This document shows positions 10,124-21,441 of a DNA stretch of 53,459 nucleotides, in pieces. The position numbers were made by a program, and so were the translations under genes. The stretch comes from an uncultured Rickettsiales bacterium. Lineage in GTDB: Bacteria > Pseudomonadota > Alphaproteobacteria > Rickettsiales > UBA1997. Each line of letters begins with the position of its first letter. The first letter of the stretch is position 1. The notes under the pieces are model-generated. The model was not told the origin of the DNA, searched no databases, and was given only the letters and a program-made list of their open reading frames with translations. The stretch covers positions 1-53,459 of the forward strand of contig CAJQHK010000008.1 of NCBI GenBank assembly GCA_905478165.1. Direction: 5' to 3'.

Positions 10124-11452
10124 TTAGTCTAACCCTATCCAGTCTGGATCAGTCGCACCTTCATTTGCCGGTGTTGGGAATTTTTTTTCGTAACCAGTTA
10201 CCACGTCAATAACGTATAATTTGGGAATTGATTTTTCTCCAAATGGGCCATTTTTTTTAGAATATATTAGATATCTACTATTTGGTGACCAACTCACACC
10301 TTCGGCAACATAGCCAGAGGTTAATATTCTCTCATTATAGCCATCACTAGTCATAACTCCAATAACAAACTTACCTTTGATAATTTTAGTAAAGGCAATT
10401 AATGAGCCATCAGGAGACCATACAGGTTTTGAGTAATCACCCTTGTTATTGCTAATTTTCTTAACATTTCTACCGTTAATATCCATCTGATAGATTTCCT
10501 GACTTCCAGACCTATCAGAAGTAAAAATAATGTCTTTTCCATCTGGGGAAAAGGAGGCTGTTGCTTCGATTGATTTGGAAAATGTCAATCTTTTGTTAAT
10601 GGCGGTAACCTGATCTACAGAATATATGTCACTATTGCCATCATTATTTATGGCAGAGAATATTACCAAATTAGGGTTAGTTGGGTGCGCACTAGCTGAC
10701 ATAGTGGTGCCATTGAAGCTACTTAACTTTTGAATTGTATTTAGTTCAGTGTTTATGGTAAATAAAGATGGGGTATTATTGTGATATAAGAGAATCATTA
10801 ATTTATTTGGATCATTAGTAAATTTTGGCGTTAAAGCTAAATTTTTTCCATTTGTAAGATATTGTAATCCAGTACCATCAAAGTTAATTGTTGCTATCTT
10901 TTTTTTTCTATCCCTAATGTTACCGCTTTCAGACACATAGGCTATTTTACTATTAAAATGACCTTTTTTTTCTCTAACAATTGATTTAAATATTTGGTCA
11001 GAAATTAGGTTTGCTATTTTTGAAGAATTATTACTGTAGATATTATTTTGGGATAAAAATTCCTCTTCGTCTAAAATATCCCACAATTTAAAATTAATCC
11101 TTGTATGGCTGCTGTCGACTCCTACATCTAATGATTGCATACAATGAAGTAGTACGTCTATGCCATCTTCAGAATATCTACTATACAATATAATCTCTTC
11201 ATTACTTACCTCATCTTTTATTTTGTATATTTCTTCTTTTTCTGAATTTTTTATATTAAATAAGTTAGTATTATTTAAATTTTTCTGAATTTTTTTAATA
11301 ATTAATTGAGACTCTTTATCTCCCTCATTATCACAACCTTGAAACAGGATATTAAATTTTGGAATTTCTAAATCATCAATTGTCAAGCTTATTTCAGCAA
11401 AAATAACTTTAGAAAATAAGATAAAAATTATAATAAAAAATATTTTAAACAT
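10124..11452 (-). CDS. tolB: Tol-Pal system beta-propeller protein TolB
   Basis: Repeated WD-like TolB blades (SPDGKDIIFTSDRSGSQEIYQMD; PVWSPDGSLIAFTK); N-terminal signal peptide. Confidence 0.93.
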   Translation of the reverse strand: MFKIFFIIIFILFSKVIFAEISLTIDDLEIPKFNILFQGCDNEGDKESQLIIKKIQKNLNNTNLFNIKNSEKEEIYKIKDEVSNEEIILYSRYSEDGIDVLLHCMQSLDVGVDSSHTRINFKLWDILDEEEFLSQNNIYSNNSSKIANLISDQIFKSIVREKKGHFNSKIAYVSESGNIRDRKKKIATINFDGTGLQYLTNGKNLALTPKFTNDPNKLMILLYHNNTPSLFTINTELNTIQKLSSFNGTTMSASAHPTNPNLVIFSAINNDGNSDIYSVDQVTAINKRLTFSKSIEATASFSPDGKDIIFTSDRSGSQEIYQMDINGRNVKKISNNKGDYSKPVWSPDGSLIAFTKIIKGKFVIGVMTSDGYNERILTSGYVAEGVSWSPNSRYLIYSKKNGPFGEKSIPKLYVIDVVTGYEKKFPTPANEGATDPDWIGLD

Positions 11453-11997
11453 TATATAGTTTCTATAACTAGATTATTATTGGTGTATATACAAACGTCA
11501 GCAGCTATTTTCATTGCCTTTTTTACAATTTCTTCAGAGTTCATGTCTGAATCTTTTAAAGCTTTTGCAGCACATAATGCAAAATTACCCCCAGATCCAA
11601 TAGCAACTATACCATCTTCCGGCTCCAAAACATCACCATTACCAGTTAAAACAAGTGAAGTTTCTTTGTCAATTACTATCAACATCGCCTCTAATTTTCT
11701 TAAGTATTTATCACATCTCCAATCTTTTGCCAATTCAACACAAGCTCTTGTAAGTTGATTCGGATATCTTTCTAGCTTCTCTTCTAACCGTTCAAACAAA
11801 GTAAAGGCATCAGCAGTTGCTCCGGCAAAGCCAGCTATAATATCACCATTTCCTAATTTTCTAACTTTTTTGGCGCAAGATTTTAATATGGTATTTCCAA
11901 ATGAGACCTGACCATCTCCAGCAATTGCAGCCTTACCATCTTTTCTAACCGACAATATTGTTGTGCCATAAATTTGATTTTTTTTATGTTCTATCAT
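11452..11997 (-). CDS. hslV: ATP-dependent protease peptidase subunit HslV
   Basis: [44 protein letters not shown]. Confidence 0.95.
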   Translation of the reverse strand: MIEHKKNQIYGTTILSVRKDGKAAIAGDGQVSFGNTILKSCAKKVRKLGNGDIIAGFAGATADAFTLFERLEEKLERYPNQLTRACVELAKDWRCDKYLRKLEAMLIVIDKETSLVLTGNGDVLEPEDGIVAIGSGGNFALCAAKALKDSDMNSEEIVKKAMKIAADVCIYTNNNLVIETI

Positions 11998-12007
11998 TTT
12001 TAATTTT

Positions 12008-13585
12008 TTAATATGTAATTATTTTTTTTATAATACCTTTTACAACTGGGGCAGCTATTAATCCACCAGCCTTAAACTTAGTCTTTGGATTGTCAAACAT
12101 TACAAAGATCAGATATTTAGGTTTATCTATAGGAAATGCCGCAATAAATGATGATATTGTTTGAGATGTATCGTATTTTCCAAAAGCCGCTTTATTTGCA
12201 GTACCAGTTTTACCACCAATTTTATAATTTTCCAGATAAGATTCTTTTCCAGTTCCATATTTTACTGTATCTTCCATGAATGACCTAATTATTTCCGATG
12301 TAATTTTTTTTATTATTGGCTTTTTATTATTCTTATTAACATCTTTTTTAATAAAAGATGGGGCGTAATATTTACCATCATTAACAATTGCTGCAACTAT
12401 CGAGGCAATGTGAAGTGGTGTAATAGCTATTCCATGACCATATGATATGGTATATAGATTTATATCACGCCATTTTTTAGGAAATATTGTTTTCCCAAGG
12501 GCAGGGAAATCAGTTTGCACTCTATCTAGCAGGTTAAATTTTTTAAAATACTCTTTTTGTATTTTTTTGCCAATTTTTTTTGCTATCTTAACTGTGCCTA
12601 TATTTGATGAATGAACAAATATTTCCCTAACATCCATTTCATTTTTTGTTTTATAAGCGTCTTCGATGGCAAATTCATCATATTTAATAGCATCTTCAAT
12701 ATTAAAGACATCAGTTGGTTTTATTAAATTTTCTTCAAAAGCAATTGCGTTGGTGATGATCTTTAATATTGATCCTAACTCATATAGTCCGTATGTAATT
12801 CTATTAAATTTTTGCTTAGAGCTTGCTTCATTTTGTTGATTTAGATTAAAGTTTGGAAGACTGGTTAACGCTAATATTTCTCCATTATTGACGTCCATTA
12901 CAATTCCAGCAGCAGCGTCAGATTTATTTTTTTTAAAAGATGTATGAATTTCTCTAGTAAGGATGTCTTGAATTTTTAAATCTACTGCCAACTTCACATC
13001 CTCACCTTTTGTTAGTTTTTTATTGTATTGCATTTCCATACCAGAGAGTCCTTTTCTATCTAAATCGACATATCCTACGATATGACTAAAAAGAGATTTG
13101 TGTGGGTATATTCTGGTCATGTCATTTTCAAAAACAATTCCAGGTAAATTAAGGCTTTTAATTAATTGTTGCTCTTTTGGTGAGATATTTTTTTTAATCA
13201 GAACCCACTTTGCACTTTTTCTGGATGTTATCTTATGCAAGATTTTGTCATAAGATATTTTTGGAAGTATCTCGCTTATTTTTTTTGATACTACCTTCTT
13301 CTTTTTAACTAATATTTTGTCAATATATAGTGACTTGGTTTTAAGATCGGTGGCAATAATTGTACCATTCCTATCAGTTATATCTCCCCTTACTATAACT
13401 TTCTTTGGGTCATAGGATGCGTTAACAACTACTTTATCACCAGTTATAGCGAGATAAAATATTCTTAATAAAATTAAAAAAAAAGATATTAATATTAAAA
13501 AATATATAAATATTAGACGCCCTTTTTTAATATTATCATTGTGTTTGTGGGGTGAGTTTGTTTTGAAGATAAAATTTGGCATCAT
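12008..13585 (-). CDS. ftsI: Peptidoglycan D,D-transpeptidase (FtsI / PBP3-like)
   Basis: PBP dimerisation and transpeptidase domains; KTGTANKA; single N-terminal TM segment. Confidence 0.9.
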   Translation of the reverse strand: MMPNFIFKTNSPHKHNDNIKKGRLIFIYFLILISFFLILLRIFYLAITGDKVVVNASYDPKKVIVRGDITDRNGTIIATDLKTKSLYIDKILVKKKKVVSKKISEILPKISYDKILHKITSRKSAKWVLIKKNISPKEQQLIKSLNLPGIVFENDMTRIYPHKSLFSHIVGYVDLDRKGLSGMEMQYNKKLTKGEDVKLAVDLKIQDILTREIHTSFKKNKSDAAAGIVMDVNNGEILALTSLPNFNLNQQNEASSKQKFNRITYGLYELGSILKIITNAIAFEENLIKPTDVFNIEDAIKYDEFAIEDAYKTKNEMDVREIFVHSSNIGTVKIAKKIGKKIQKEYFKKFNLLDRVQTDFPALGKTIFPKKWRDINLYTISYGHGIAITPLHIASIVAAIVNDGKYYAPSFIKKDVNKNNKKPIIKKITSEIIRSFMEDTVKYGTGKESYLENYKIGGKTGTANKAAFGKYDTSQTISSFIAAFPIDKPKYLIFVMFDNPKTKFKAGGLIAAPVVKGIIKKIITY

Positions 13586-13817
13586 AGTATATGAGGATCG
13601 AAAATGTACATCTTATCTTTCAAACAAAAGAGTAATTATAAAATTTATCTAGATATTAAGAGTAAATTCAATAATACTTTTTATCTTAAAATATAAGTCA
13701 TCTATTTATATCTAGAGATTGGAATTGTTGCAGCACCAATTGTCAAAATATTTTTGAGATAAAATTAGCTGTATAAATGTCTTAACATGACCACAACAAA
13801 CTCCTTAAGAACTCTTT

Positions 13818-15365
13818 TTAATGCTTAAAGTGTCTTGTTTCTAGAAAGTAAATAGCAATATTATTTTTATTACAAGATTCAATAACCTCTTCATCTCTAA
13901 TAGATCCAGAGGGAGCTACGATTGCTTTGATTCCATATTTTGCTGCAATTTCTATATTATCAGCAAAAGGAAAGAATGCGTCTGAGGCTAAAAATTTATT
14001 AGTGTATGTGAAGTTTAATGATTTTTTGCAAGCAATTTCAACAGAATCAACTCTATTTTGTTGTCCACATCCTATGCCGATTGTTTGAAAATTACTACTA
14101 ACTACTATGGCATTTGACTTTACATGTTTACATGTCTTCATAGCAAAAACCAACTCTTCTAGATCCTTGTCGATAATTTTTGTACTAGATACTAATCTCA
14201 AATCATGTTTAGTAAGAATTTTATTATCCACATTTTGAGTTAAAAATCCACCAGAGATTGTTTTAACTTCAATATTGCGCTTAAAGTTATCGAGGTTTAT
14301 TTTTAATAAGCGTAGATTTTTCTTTTTTGCAAAAATTTCCAACGCATCTTTAGAGAAATCAGGAGCAATAATAACCTCAAAAAATATTTTACTAATTTCT
14401 TCAGCCAGATCCTTTTCAACTTTTCTATTTAATGCAACAATACCGCCAAAAGCACTTTTGGAGTCGGCATCAAGAGACTTTTTGTAGGCACTTAATATAT
14501 CGTTATTTGAGCATGTCGCAACTCCACATGGGTTGGCGTGTTTTACTATAACAGAAGTTGGATTGTCAAATTCTGCTACAATAGATAGCGCTGCATCGGA
14601 ATCGTTGAAGTTATTGTAACTTAAATCCTTACCTTGTAGCTGCTTAGCGTAAGCAATTCCGCCCTCAAAAAAATTGTCTTGATAAATTCTAGCTTTTTGG
14701 TGAGAATTTTCTCCATATCTAAGTTTCTGCTTCAACTCCCCAGATATTAATAATTTATTACCAGCATCTTTTTCACCCCTATTAAACCAATTAGCAATAT
14801 TAGAGTCGTAGCTAGCAGTTAAAGAGAAAGCTTTTTTTGCCATATCCTCTCTAAATTTCAAATCTGTGCATCCATCATTACTACTAATCTGTTCTTGTAA
14901 TTTTGAGTAATCAGCTACATCTGTAACAATTGTTTTATAGTAATAATTTTTTGCAGTAGATCGTATCATTGAAGGTCCTCCGATGTCAATATTTTCACGA
15001 ATTAAATCAGGGCTAGAGCCTTTTTTAATATGATCCATAAAGGGGTATAGATTTATAATTGTTAAATCAATTGATTTTATTTCATTTTCATTAGCCTCCT
15101 TTATATGCTGCTTATTTTCTGGAATTGCTAATAATGCACCATGAATTTTTGGATGAAGAGTCTTCACTCTGCCAGATAAAATTTCTGGAAATGAAGTGAA
15201 GTCAGAAATATTTATAACATTAATGTTATTTTCTTTTAATAGTTTATAAGTTCCTCCGGTTGATATTATTTCAATATTTTTTTCTTCAAGGAATTTTGCT
15301 AGATCAACTATGTTACTCTTGTCTGAGACTGAAATTAAGACTCTTTTGATTTTAACTTTATCCAT
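13818..15365 (-). CDS. purH: Bifunctional AICAR transformylase / IMP cyclohydrolase
   Basis: STGGTYKLLKE, GRVKTLHPKIHGALLA, LRYGENSHQKA. Confidence 0.96.
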   Translation of the reverse strand: MDKVKIKRVLISVSDKSNIVDLAKFLEEKNIEIISTGGTYKLLKENNINVINISDFTSFPEILSGRVKTLHPKIHGALLAIPENKQHIKEANENEIKSIDLTIINLYPFMDHIKKGSSPDLIRENIDIGGPSMIRSTAKNYYYKTIVTDVADYSKLQEQISSNDGCTDLKFREDMAKKAFSLTASYDSNIANWFNRGEKDAGNKLLISGELKQKLRYGENSHQKARIYQDNFFEGGIAYAKQLQGKDLSYNNFNDSDAALSIVAEFDNPTSVIVKHANPCGVATCSNNDILSAYKKSLDADSKSAFGGIVALNRKVEKDLAEEISKIFFEVIIAPDFSKDALEIFAKKKNLRLLKINLDNFKRNIEVKTISGGFLTQNVDNKILTKHDLRLVSSTKIIDKDLEELVFAMKTCKHVKSNAIVVSSNFQTIGIGCGQQNRVDSVEIACKKSLNFTYTNKFLASDAFFPFADNIEIAAKYGIKAIVAPSGSIRDEEVIESCNKNNIAIYFLETRHFKH

Positions 15366-15990
15366 TTATTATCTTTGTTATTTGTTGTAATATTATGCTC
15401 GGCTGTTGTGAATTATCAATAATAATTGCATCCTCTGCTTTTAATAAGGGTGCAAGCTCACGATTTTTATCATTGAAGTCCCTATTTTCCAAATCTTCTA
15501 AGATGTCCTCATATCTTATGCTAGGATTTAATTTTTGCAATTGCTCAAACCTTCTCTTGGCTCTAATTTTTATATCGACAGTGATAAAAAATTTAAAGTC
15601 AGCTTCTGGGCATATTACTGTACCGATATCCCTACCTTCTAGAATTGCTCCACGATATTTAGTTAGTGAATTTTCTTTAAAATTTATTTGTAATTCAAGT
15701 AATACTTTTCTAATTCTTGGTTCCTGAGCGATCTTTGAAGCTAATTTACCTATTTTTTCATTATGAATTTCTTCCGACTCTAGATTTAAATTTGGTATTT
15801 GATCTGTTAGTTCTGCAATTTCATTAATTTTACTTAATTCTATCTTATTTTTATCTGCCAAAAAGGCCAGGGCGCGGTATAATGATCCGGTATTTAAGTG
15901 GGGAATTTGATAAAAATTGCTAAGATTTTTAGCGATAGTGCTTTTCCCAGATGAGGATGGACCATCTATTGCTATTAAAAGTTTTTTCAT
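15358..15990 (-). CDS. cmk: Cytidylate kinase
   Basis: AIDGPSSSGKSTIAK P-loop; LEGRDIGTVICPEADFKFF. Confidence 0.94.
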   Translation of the reverse strand: MKKLLIAIDGPSSSGKSTIAKNLSNFYQIPHLNTGSLYRALAFLADKNKIELSKINEIAELTDQIPNLNLESEEIHNEKIGKLASKIAQEPRIRKVLLELQINFKENSLTKYRGAILEGRDIGTVICPEADFKFFITVDIKIRAKRRFEQLQKLNPSIRYEDILEDLENRDFNDKNRELAPLLKAEDAIIIDNSQQPSIILQQITKIING

Positions 15991-16004
15991 AATTTTATTA
16001 TTTT

Positions 16005-16604
16005 CTATGAGTATGTATTAAACAAACCTTGTCTTAAAATTTTTACCTCATTATTTTCAATTTTTATAATTGTTGAGGCTATTTGCTTTTTACCCAACTC
16101 TCCTTCAATTATTAAATCAACATCATTATTGAATTGCTTTTCTAATAAATTTATATTGTTGATTTCTTTTTGACCGGATACATTTGAGCTAGAAATAGCA
16201 ATAGGTCCGCTAAACTCATTTAACAGTTTTAAGCAAAATTTATGATTTGGTATTCTAACTGCTACACTGTCATTGTTTTGATTTAATAATTTTGAAAATT
16301 TATTATTTTTTTTTGGTCTCAATATAATTGTTATCGCACCAGGAATGTATTTTTGAATTATTTCCCTCTCTAAGTCATTTAGAATAAAATTTTTTTCAAT
16401 TTCAATTATATTTTTTAAAAAAATTGCTATTGGCTTTTTTTTACTTCTTTTTTTTAAATTATATATTTTTTGAATTGCCGAATCACTATTTGCATCTGCT
16501 GCAATGCCATAGATGGTATCGGTTGGTAAAATCACCAAACCATTAGATTTTAATAGCTTCGCTGCTAAGTTAACAGAGTTACTATTATCTTCGTTTAAAA
16601 TCAT
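16005..16604 (-). CDS. L-threonylcarbamoyladenylate synthase (Sua5/YciO/YrdC family)
   Basis: LPTDTIYGIAADANS, KKRSKKKPIAIF, GPIAISSSNVSGQ. Confidence 0.93.
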   Translation of the reverse strand: MILNEDNSNSVNLAAKLLKSNGLVILPTDTIYGIAADANSDSAIQKIYNLKKRSKKKPIAIFLKNIIEIEKNFILNDLEREIIQKYIPGAITIILRPKKNNKFSKLLNQNNDSVAVRIPNHKFCLKLLNEFSGPIAISSSNVSGQKEINNINLLEKQFNNDVDLIIEGELGKKQIASTIIKIENNEVKILRQGLFNTYS

Positions 16605-17859
16605 AATTTTTGGTTATAAAATATAGTAAAATAATGGCTGGTATTCCTATTACCATAGATAAGATAAAAAACCCTCCCCAATTTAGCTGCTCTGCTATTA
16701 ACCCAGAAAATGAACCAAATATGGTGCGACTAAAAGATGCCAACGCAAATAATAGAGAATATTGGGTTGCACTAAAGGCTTTATTACATAGACTACTTAA
16801 GTAGGAAATTAATATAACATCCCCCATTCCGCCACTAAAATTCTCAACAAAAATGACTAGATATAATGTTTGATAATCCATGCCGACAATAGATTGTAGG
16901 TAAAAGCCGTAATTGGATAAAATTTGCATAAATAAGGCAATCCAGATGGCATAAACTAGGTTTTTTTGTCTAGCAATTAGCACTCCCAGTAAAGATCCAC
17001 AAATTATTGCTATTAATCCAAACGCCTTAACGATCTCAAAATACTCCTTATAGCTAAAGCCAATATCTCTTACAAATGGATGAGTCATTACTCCAGCCAT
17101 TGAGTCGCACAATTTAAAGCAAAAAATAAAAGGAAATATAATATACCATTTATGATTAGAGATAAAATCGACTATGGGACCTTTTACGTAAATTTTAAAC
17201 CATGTAAAAAAATTATCATATTCAGGTTCTTTGGGGTAAATATCTTCACCAACTATTGTCGCTAATATACCAATCCAAACTGGTATGGTTGAAATGATTA
17301 AAACTGAGCTCCAACTTAAATTAACTTCTTCAACCAAAATAACAATTGCCGCAGTTACAAGGCCGGCAATTCTATAGAAGGTAACATAAGCTGTTGCTGA
17401 TAGGGGTTGATCTGTTTTTTTGACATACTCTATTCTATATGCGTCAACAGCTAGATCCTGCGTTGCAGAAACGATACTCACTGATATGGCAACAAGTAGT
17501 ATGGTATAAATATTTCCTACATTAATAGTCAAGCTTAATATCGATATCGCAAGAATAAGGGATATTTGACTTGCTAAGAGCCAAGACCTTCTTTGTCCAA
17601 ATTTTTGGTAAAGAATAGGTATCTTAATGGAGTCAATAAGTGGAGACCATAAAAATTTAATGCTATAAGCGGTAAAAACTAAAGAATAAAAACCAATTGT
17701 TTTTAGATCTACGTCAGATGATATTAAAAATTCTTTTAAAGATGTTGAGAGTAGATAAATTGGACCTCCAGAAGAGCAGCCTAATAGCAAAACTACAAGA
17801 ATATTTCTCTTAAATATTGAATTTTTGCAATAAGAAAAAAAATTGGCTATAAAAACCAT
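16585..17859 (-). CDS. AmpG-like MFS transporter
   Basis: MFS with LWSPLIDSIKIP, GQRRSWLL and SATQDLAVDAYRIE, characteristic of AmpG. Confidence 0.88.
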   Translation of the reverse strand: MVFIANFFSYCKNSIFKRNILVVLLLGCSSGGPIYLLSTSLKEFLISSDVDLKTIGFYSLVFTAYSIKFLWSPLIDSIKIPILYQKFGQRRSWLLASQISLILAISILSLTINVGNIYTILLVAISVSIVSATQDLAVDAYRIEYVKKTDQPLSATAYVTFYRIAGLVTAAIVILVEEVNLSWSSVLIISTIPVWIGILATIVGEDIYPKEPEYDNFFTWFKIYVKGPIVDFISNHKWYIIFPFIFCFKLCDSMAGVMTHPFVRDIGFSYKEYFEIVKAFGLIAIICGSLLGVLIARQKNLVYAIWIALFMQILSNYGFYLQSIVGMDYQTLYLVIFVENFSGGMGDVILISYLSSLCNKAFSATQYSLLFALASFSRTIFGSFSGLIAEQLNWGGFFILSMVIGIPAIILLYFITKNYDFKRR

Positions 17860-17931
17860 TGATTTATATTTAAATTGAATATAAAAAGATTATGCTTTAT
17901 GCAAAATAATAATCAATTGCTCATTTAAATA

Positions 17932-18891
17932 ATGGATATTTTATCAGTTAATATTTTTTCTTTAATTGCATTTGTGCTAGCTGCTTACTCAGTAATGGCT
18001 AATGATGCGGTTCAAACTTTAGGTACTTTTATTAGGTCTAATAGACGTATTTTAAATTGGTATCAAATGTTCTTTTTTGCTGGAGGAATTATGGTTTTTA
18101 CTATTTGGAATAGTTGGTATTTTAATGATGGTGATATTTCTTATAGCAGATTAGACGCAATTCCATTTCATGAACCAACTTCTTGGATGATAATTATCCC
18201 GCCTTTAATTTTAGTTATTCTAACTAGGCTTGGCATACCTATTTCGACTACTTTTATTATTTTAAGCTCTTTTACTTCTCAGATAGTATTTAACAAGATG
18301 TTAATGAAGAGTTTTTTGGGGTATGGTTTGGCAGCTTTAATTGCTTTTGTTGTTTGGATGCTGGTTACAAAATATTTTCACCAAGAAAAATACCCAATGA
18401 GTCGTGAATCTAAAAAAAATTGGCGAATTTTTCAATTTATTACTACTACTTTTCTCTGGTATAGCTGGCTTTCTCATGATGTTGCTAACATTGCAGTATA
18501 TTTACCAAGATCAATGGACATTTATTCTATGATTATTGTTACCGTGGTATTTGTTACCTTCTTATTGTTTATGTTTTATGAAAGGGGTGGTAAGATTCAG
18601 AGAATTGTAAAAACTAAATCTGGAACTAAAAATGTTAGAGCGGCAACTTTAATTGATTTGGTCTATGTTGTGATATTAATTTATTTCAAACAATATAATA
18701 ATATCCCAATGTCAACCACTTGGGTCTTTATTGGCTTATTAACTGGTCGTGAATTAGCAATCTCTTTAATAGGTAGTGGTAAGGTTGGCTTAAGAGCTAC
18801 TTTGCCCGTTGTTGCAGCTGACCTTGCAAAAGTATTGTTTGGTTTGTTGGTTGGTGTAGGAATGCTTGTTTTGTTACAGGGTAAGTTCTAA
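17932..18891 (+). CDS. PiT-like multi-pass membrane protein (putative inorganic anion/phosphate transporter family)
   Basis: MANDAVQTLGTF resembles the PiT GANDVANS motif; duplicated IPISTTF / IPMSTTW resembles PiT P-[VI]-STTH. Confidence 0.6.
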   Translation: MDILSVNIFSLIAFVLAAYSVMANDAVQTLGTFIRSNRRILNWYQMFFFAGGIMVFTIWNSWYFNDGDISYSRLDAIPFHEPTSWMIIIPPLILVILTRLGIPISTTFIILSSFTSQIVFNKMLMKSFLGYGLAALIAFVVWMLVTKYFHQEKYPMSRESKKNWRIFQFITTTFLWYSWLSHDVANIAVYLPRSMDIYSMIIVTVVFVTFLLFMFYERGGKIQRIVKTKSGTKNVRAATLIDLVYVVILIYFKQYNNIPMSTTWVFIGLLTGRELAISLIGSGKVGLRATLPVVAADLAKVLFGLLVGVGMLVLLQGKF

Positions 18892-19175
18892 TAAAATCAC
18901 AAAACCTATCATGATAAATTTTTATCCCTAAATTTCTTAAAAATTTCTAGGAAATTTGTTGGCAAAAATGATAGCAAATTGGCTCGATACTTACTTCTAA
19001 TTATGTATTGGTATTGTCAATCTTTTCTATATTTTCTAACCAAGGTTGTTTAAAAAATTATTTCTATACCTGATGAATTAAAAGACCGACAAAATATAGG
19101 GGGTGGTATTAATTAGGTATTACCCAACATTAACATTTGTTTTTTTAATTTAAAATTTTATTATTAAGAGTCTTC

Positions 19176-19249
19176 GCGGGTGTAGCTCAATGGTAGAGCC
19201 CCAGCCTTCCAAGCTGGCGGTGAGGGTTCGATCCCCTTCACCCGCTCCA
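19176..19249 (+). tRNA. tRNA-Gly (anticodon TCC), CCA encoded
   Basis: Cloverleaf read by eye: acceptor GCGGGTG/CACCCGC, anticodon stem CCAGC/GCTGG with loop CTTCCAA, T-loop GGTTCGATCC, 3' TCCA. Confidence 0.96.
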
Positions 19250-19334
19250 AATTCGTTTTTTATATTAAGACTTAAAAACCTTTTACCACATTCTTAACAA
19301 CCACATTTTATATAAATCTTATATCAAATTGTCA

Positions 19335-20012
19335 TCAATAACCCCAAAAATTATCTTTAAAATTTTCCTTAATAAAAGCCTCGTGCAGCTTTAAATCTTT
19401 CTCTGATGTTACGAAATTTCTTGAAGCTAATTCTTTTAAAGTTTCTTTAACACTTATTGAAAACTCCTTTTCTCCTACCCCTTCTTCAAAAAGAGATCTT
19501 TGTTTACCACCAATTAACTCAACATAGACATCGGCCAATAAATCGGCATCAAGCAACGCTCCGTGCTTCTCTCTACGTGATAAGTCAATTTTGAATCTTT
19601 TACAGAGGGCGTCAAGGGAGTTTTTGGCTCCAGGATATTTATTTCTGGCCATTGTCAAAGAATCCTTAACAAACCTTCTCTCAATAATTTCTAGACCGCA
19701 TTTTCTTAATTCAGAATTGATAAATTTCATATCAAATGCAGCATTATGAATTACCAAATTGGTGTCTTTAATAAAATCAATAAATTCTTCTGCAACATCA
19801 GAAAATTTTGACTTATCCTTCAAAAACTCTTCAGAAATACCATGGACTTTAAAAGCAGATTCCGGCATATCCCTATCAGGATTGATGTAAGTATGAAAAA
19901 CATTACCAGTTTTAACTCGATTAATAATTTCAACACAACCAATTTCAACGATTCTATGCCCATCTTTTGGCTCCAGACCTGTTGTTTCTGTATCTAAACA
20001 AATTTCTCTCAT
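19335..20012 (-). CDS. dnaQ: DNA polymerase III epsilon subunit (3'-5' exonuclease)
   Basis: [49 protein letters not shown]. Confidence 0.94.
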   Translation of the reverse strand: MREICLDTETTGLEPKDGHRIVEIGCVEIINRVKTGNVFHTYINPDRDMPESAFKVHGISEEFLKDKSKFSDVAEEFIDFIKDTNLVIHNAAFDMKFINSELRKCGLEIIERRFVKDSLTMARNKYPGAKNSLDALCKRFKIDLSRREKHGALLDADLLADVYVELIGGKQRSLFEEGVGEKEFSISVKETLKELASRNFVTSEKDLKLHEAFIKENFKDNFWGY

Positions 20013-20336
20013 TATTTATATGGAATTTTAATAAAAAATATCACAATATTATATCAAGAGGCCTCTAAAAATTAGCCTCTAATTAGTATCTTCAAGCAAA
20101 AGGTAAGTATATTTGATAGTTAATATCATATCAAAATCCACCTTAAAGTAAGTAATGTATCAAAATATTTTACCTATCATTTATAAAAAATGACTGTAAT
20201 ATGCCTATATTTTATAAGGTTTTTTTTGTGGGTGATGGGTAAAAACATAAAGATAAATTATTTAGTTTTCTAACATAGTTTTTAACACGAGTCTCGATAT
20301 AATATGACAATAATTTAACAAAAACAATATTTTTAA

Positions 20337-21245
20337 ATGAAAATAATTTTTATGGGGACGCCAAAGTTTGCTGTTCCAACCTTAGAAAGCTTAATGGCTG
20401 ATGATGAGATTGAAGTTATCGCTGTTTACACAAAAGAGCCAAACATTGCGGGCAGGGGGCATAAAGTACAAAACTCGGCAATTCACAATTTAGCCTTAAA
20501 GTATAATCTGCCGGTCTTTTGTCCAGAAAACTTAAAATCTGACGAGATAAAGCAAGCATTTATTAATCTTAAGGCTGACTTTTCTGTCGTGGTAGCTTAC
20601 GGCTTAATTCTACCAAAACAAATTATCGAAGGAACAAAATTTGCCTGCTTAAATATTCATCCATCCTTATTACCTAAATGGCGTGGCGCTGCTCCAGTTG
20701 AGAGGTCAATAATGTCTGGTGACAAGACAACAGCAATCTCTATTATTAAAATGGATGAAAATCTTGATAGTGGAGATATTATATCAATGAAAGAGGTGAA
20801 AATTGATAACAAAATTCATTGTAAAGAATTTTTGGAATTTTTAAGTAAAGAAGGGTCTGATATTTTAATAAAAACTTTGAAAAATATTTACTCTAATAAT
20901 TATAAATTAATTACTCAAGATCATTTACAGGCAACTTATGCCAAAAAAATTAAAAAATCTGAGTTTTTATTAGATTTCAATCAGGATGTAGATAAGGTTT
21001 ACAATAAAATTAGAGCTTTAAATGCTTGCGGCTCTACCTATTTTATTATGAATGCTGAGAGGATAAAAATTCACAAGGCAGAATTGATCGCCAAAGATGT
21101 CAATCAAGAGCTGGAAGATGTTTTTGTTATTAGTACGAAGGATTTTAAAATTAATTGTAAAAATGGAATGATCCGGCCATTGATTTTACAAAGAGCTGGT
21201 AAGAGTAAAATATCTTTACAAGAATTTCTGAATCAAATTAATTAG
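20337..21245 (+). CDS. fmt: Methionyl-tRNA formyltransferase
   Basis: IFMGTPKFAVPTLESL; LNIHPSLLPKWRGAAPVERSIM. Confidence 0.95.
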   Translation: MKIIFMGTPKFAVPTLESLMADDEIEVIAVYTKEPNIAGRGHKVQNSAIHNLALKYNLPVFCPENLKSDEIKQAFINLKADFSVVVAYGLILPKQIIEGTKFACLNIHPSLLPKWRGAAPVERSIMSGDKTTAISIIKMDENLDSGDIISMKEVKIDNKIHCKEFLEFLSKEGSDILIKTLKNIYSNNYKLITQDHLQATYAKKIKKSEFLLDFNQDVDKVYNKIRALNACGSTYFIMNAERIKIHKAELIAKDVNQELEDVFVISTKDFKINCKNGMIRPLILQRAGKSKISLQEFLNQIN

Positions 21246-21267
21246 AGATTTTTTAAAGGTAATTATA

Positions 21268-21441
21268 ATTGATATTCTACACTCTCCAAAGCTTAGTCCA
21301 AGATCTCAGTGTGATTTACTAAATATTAATAGATCGAGCTATTACTGTAAACCAGTATTGACAAGTGAAGTTGACCTAAGAATAATGAGAAGAGTTAGTA
21401 AAATTTATCTTAATTATCCATTTATGGATCAAGAAAGATAA
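21268..21441 (+). pseudogene. IS3-family transposase OrfB N-terminal remnant
   Basis: IDILHSPKLSPRSQCDLLNINRSSYYCKPVLTSEVDLRIMRRVSKIYLNYPF matches the IS3 OrfB layout. One missing T after YPF would restore YGSRK. Confidence 0.8.
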
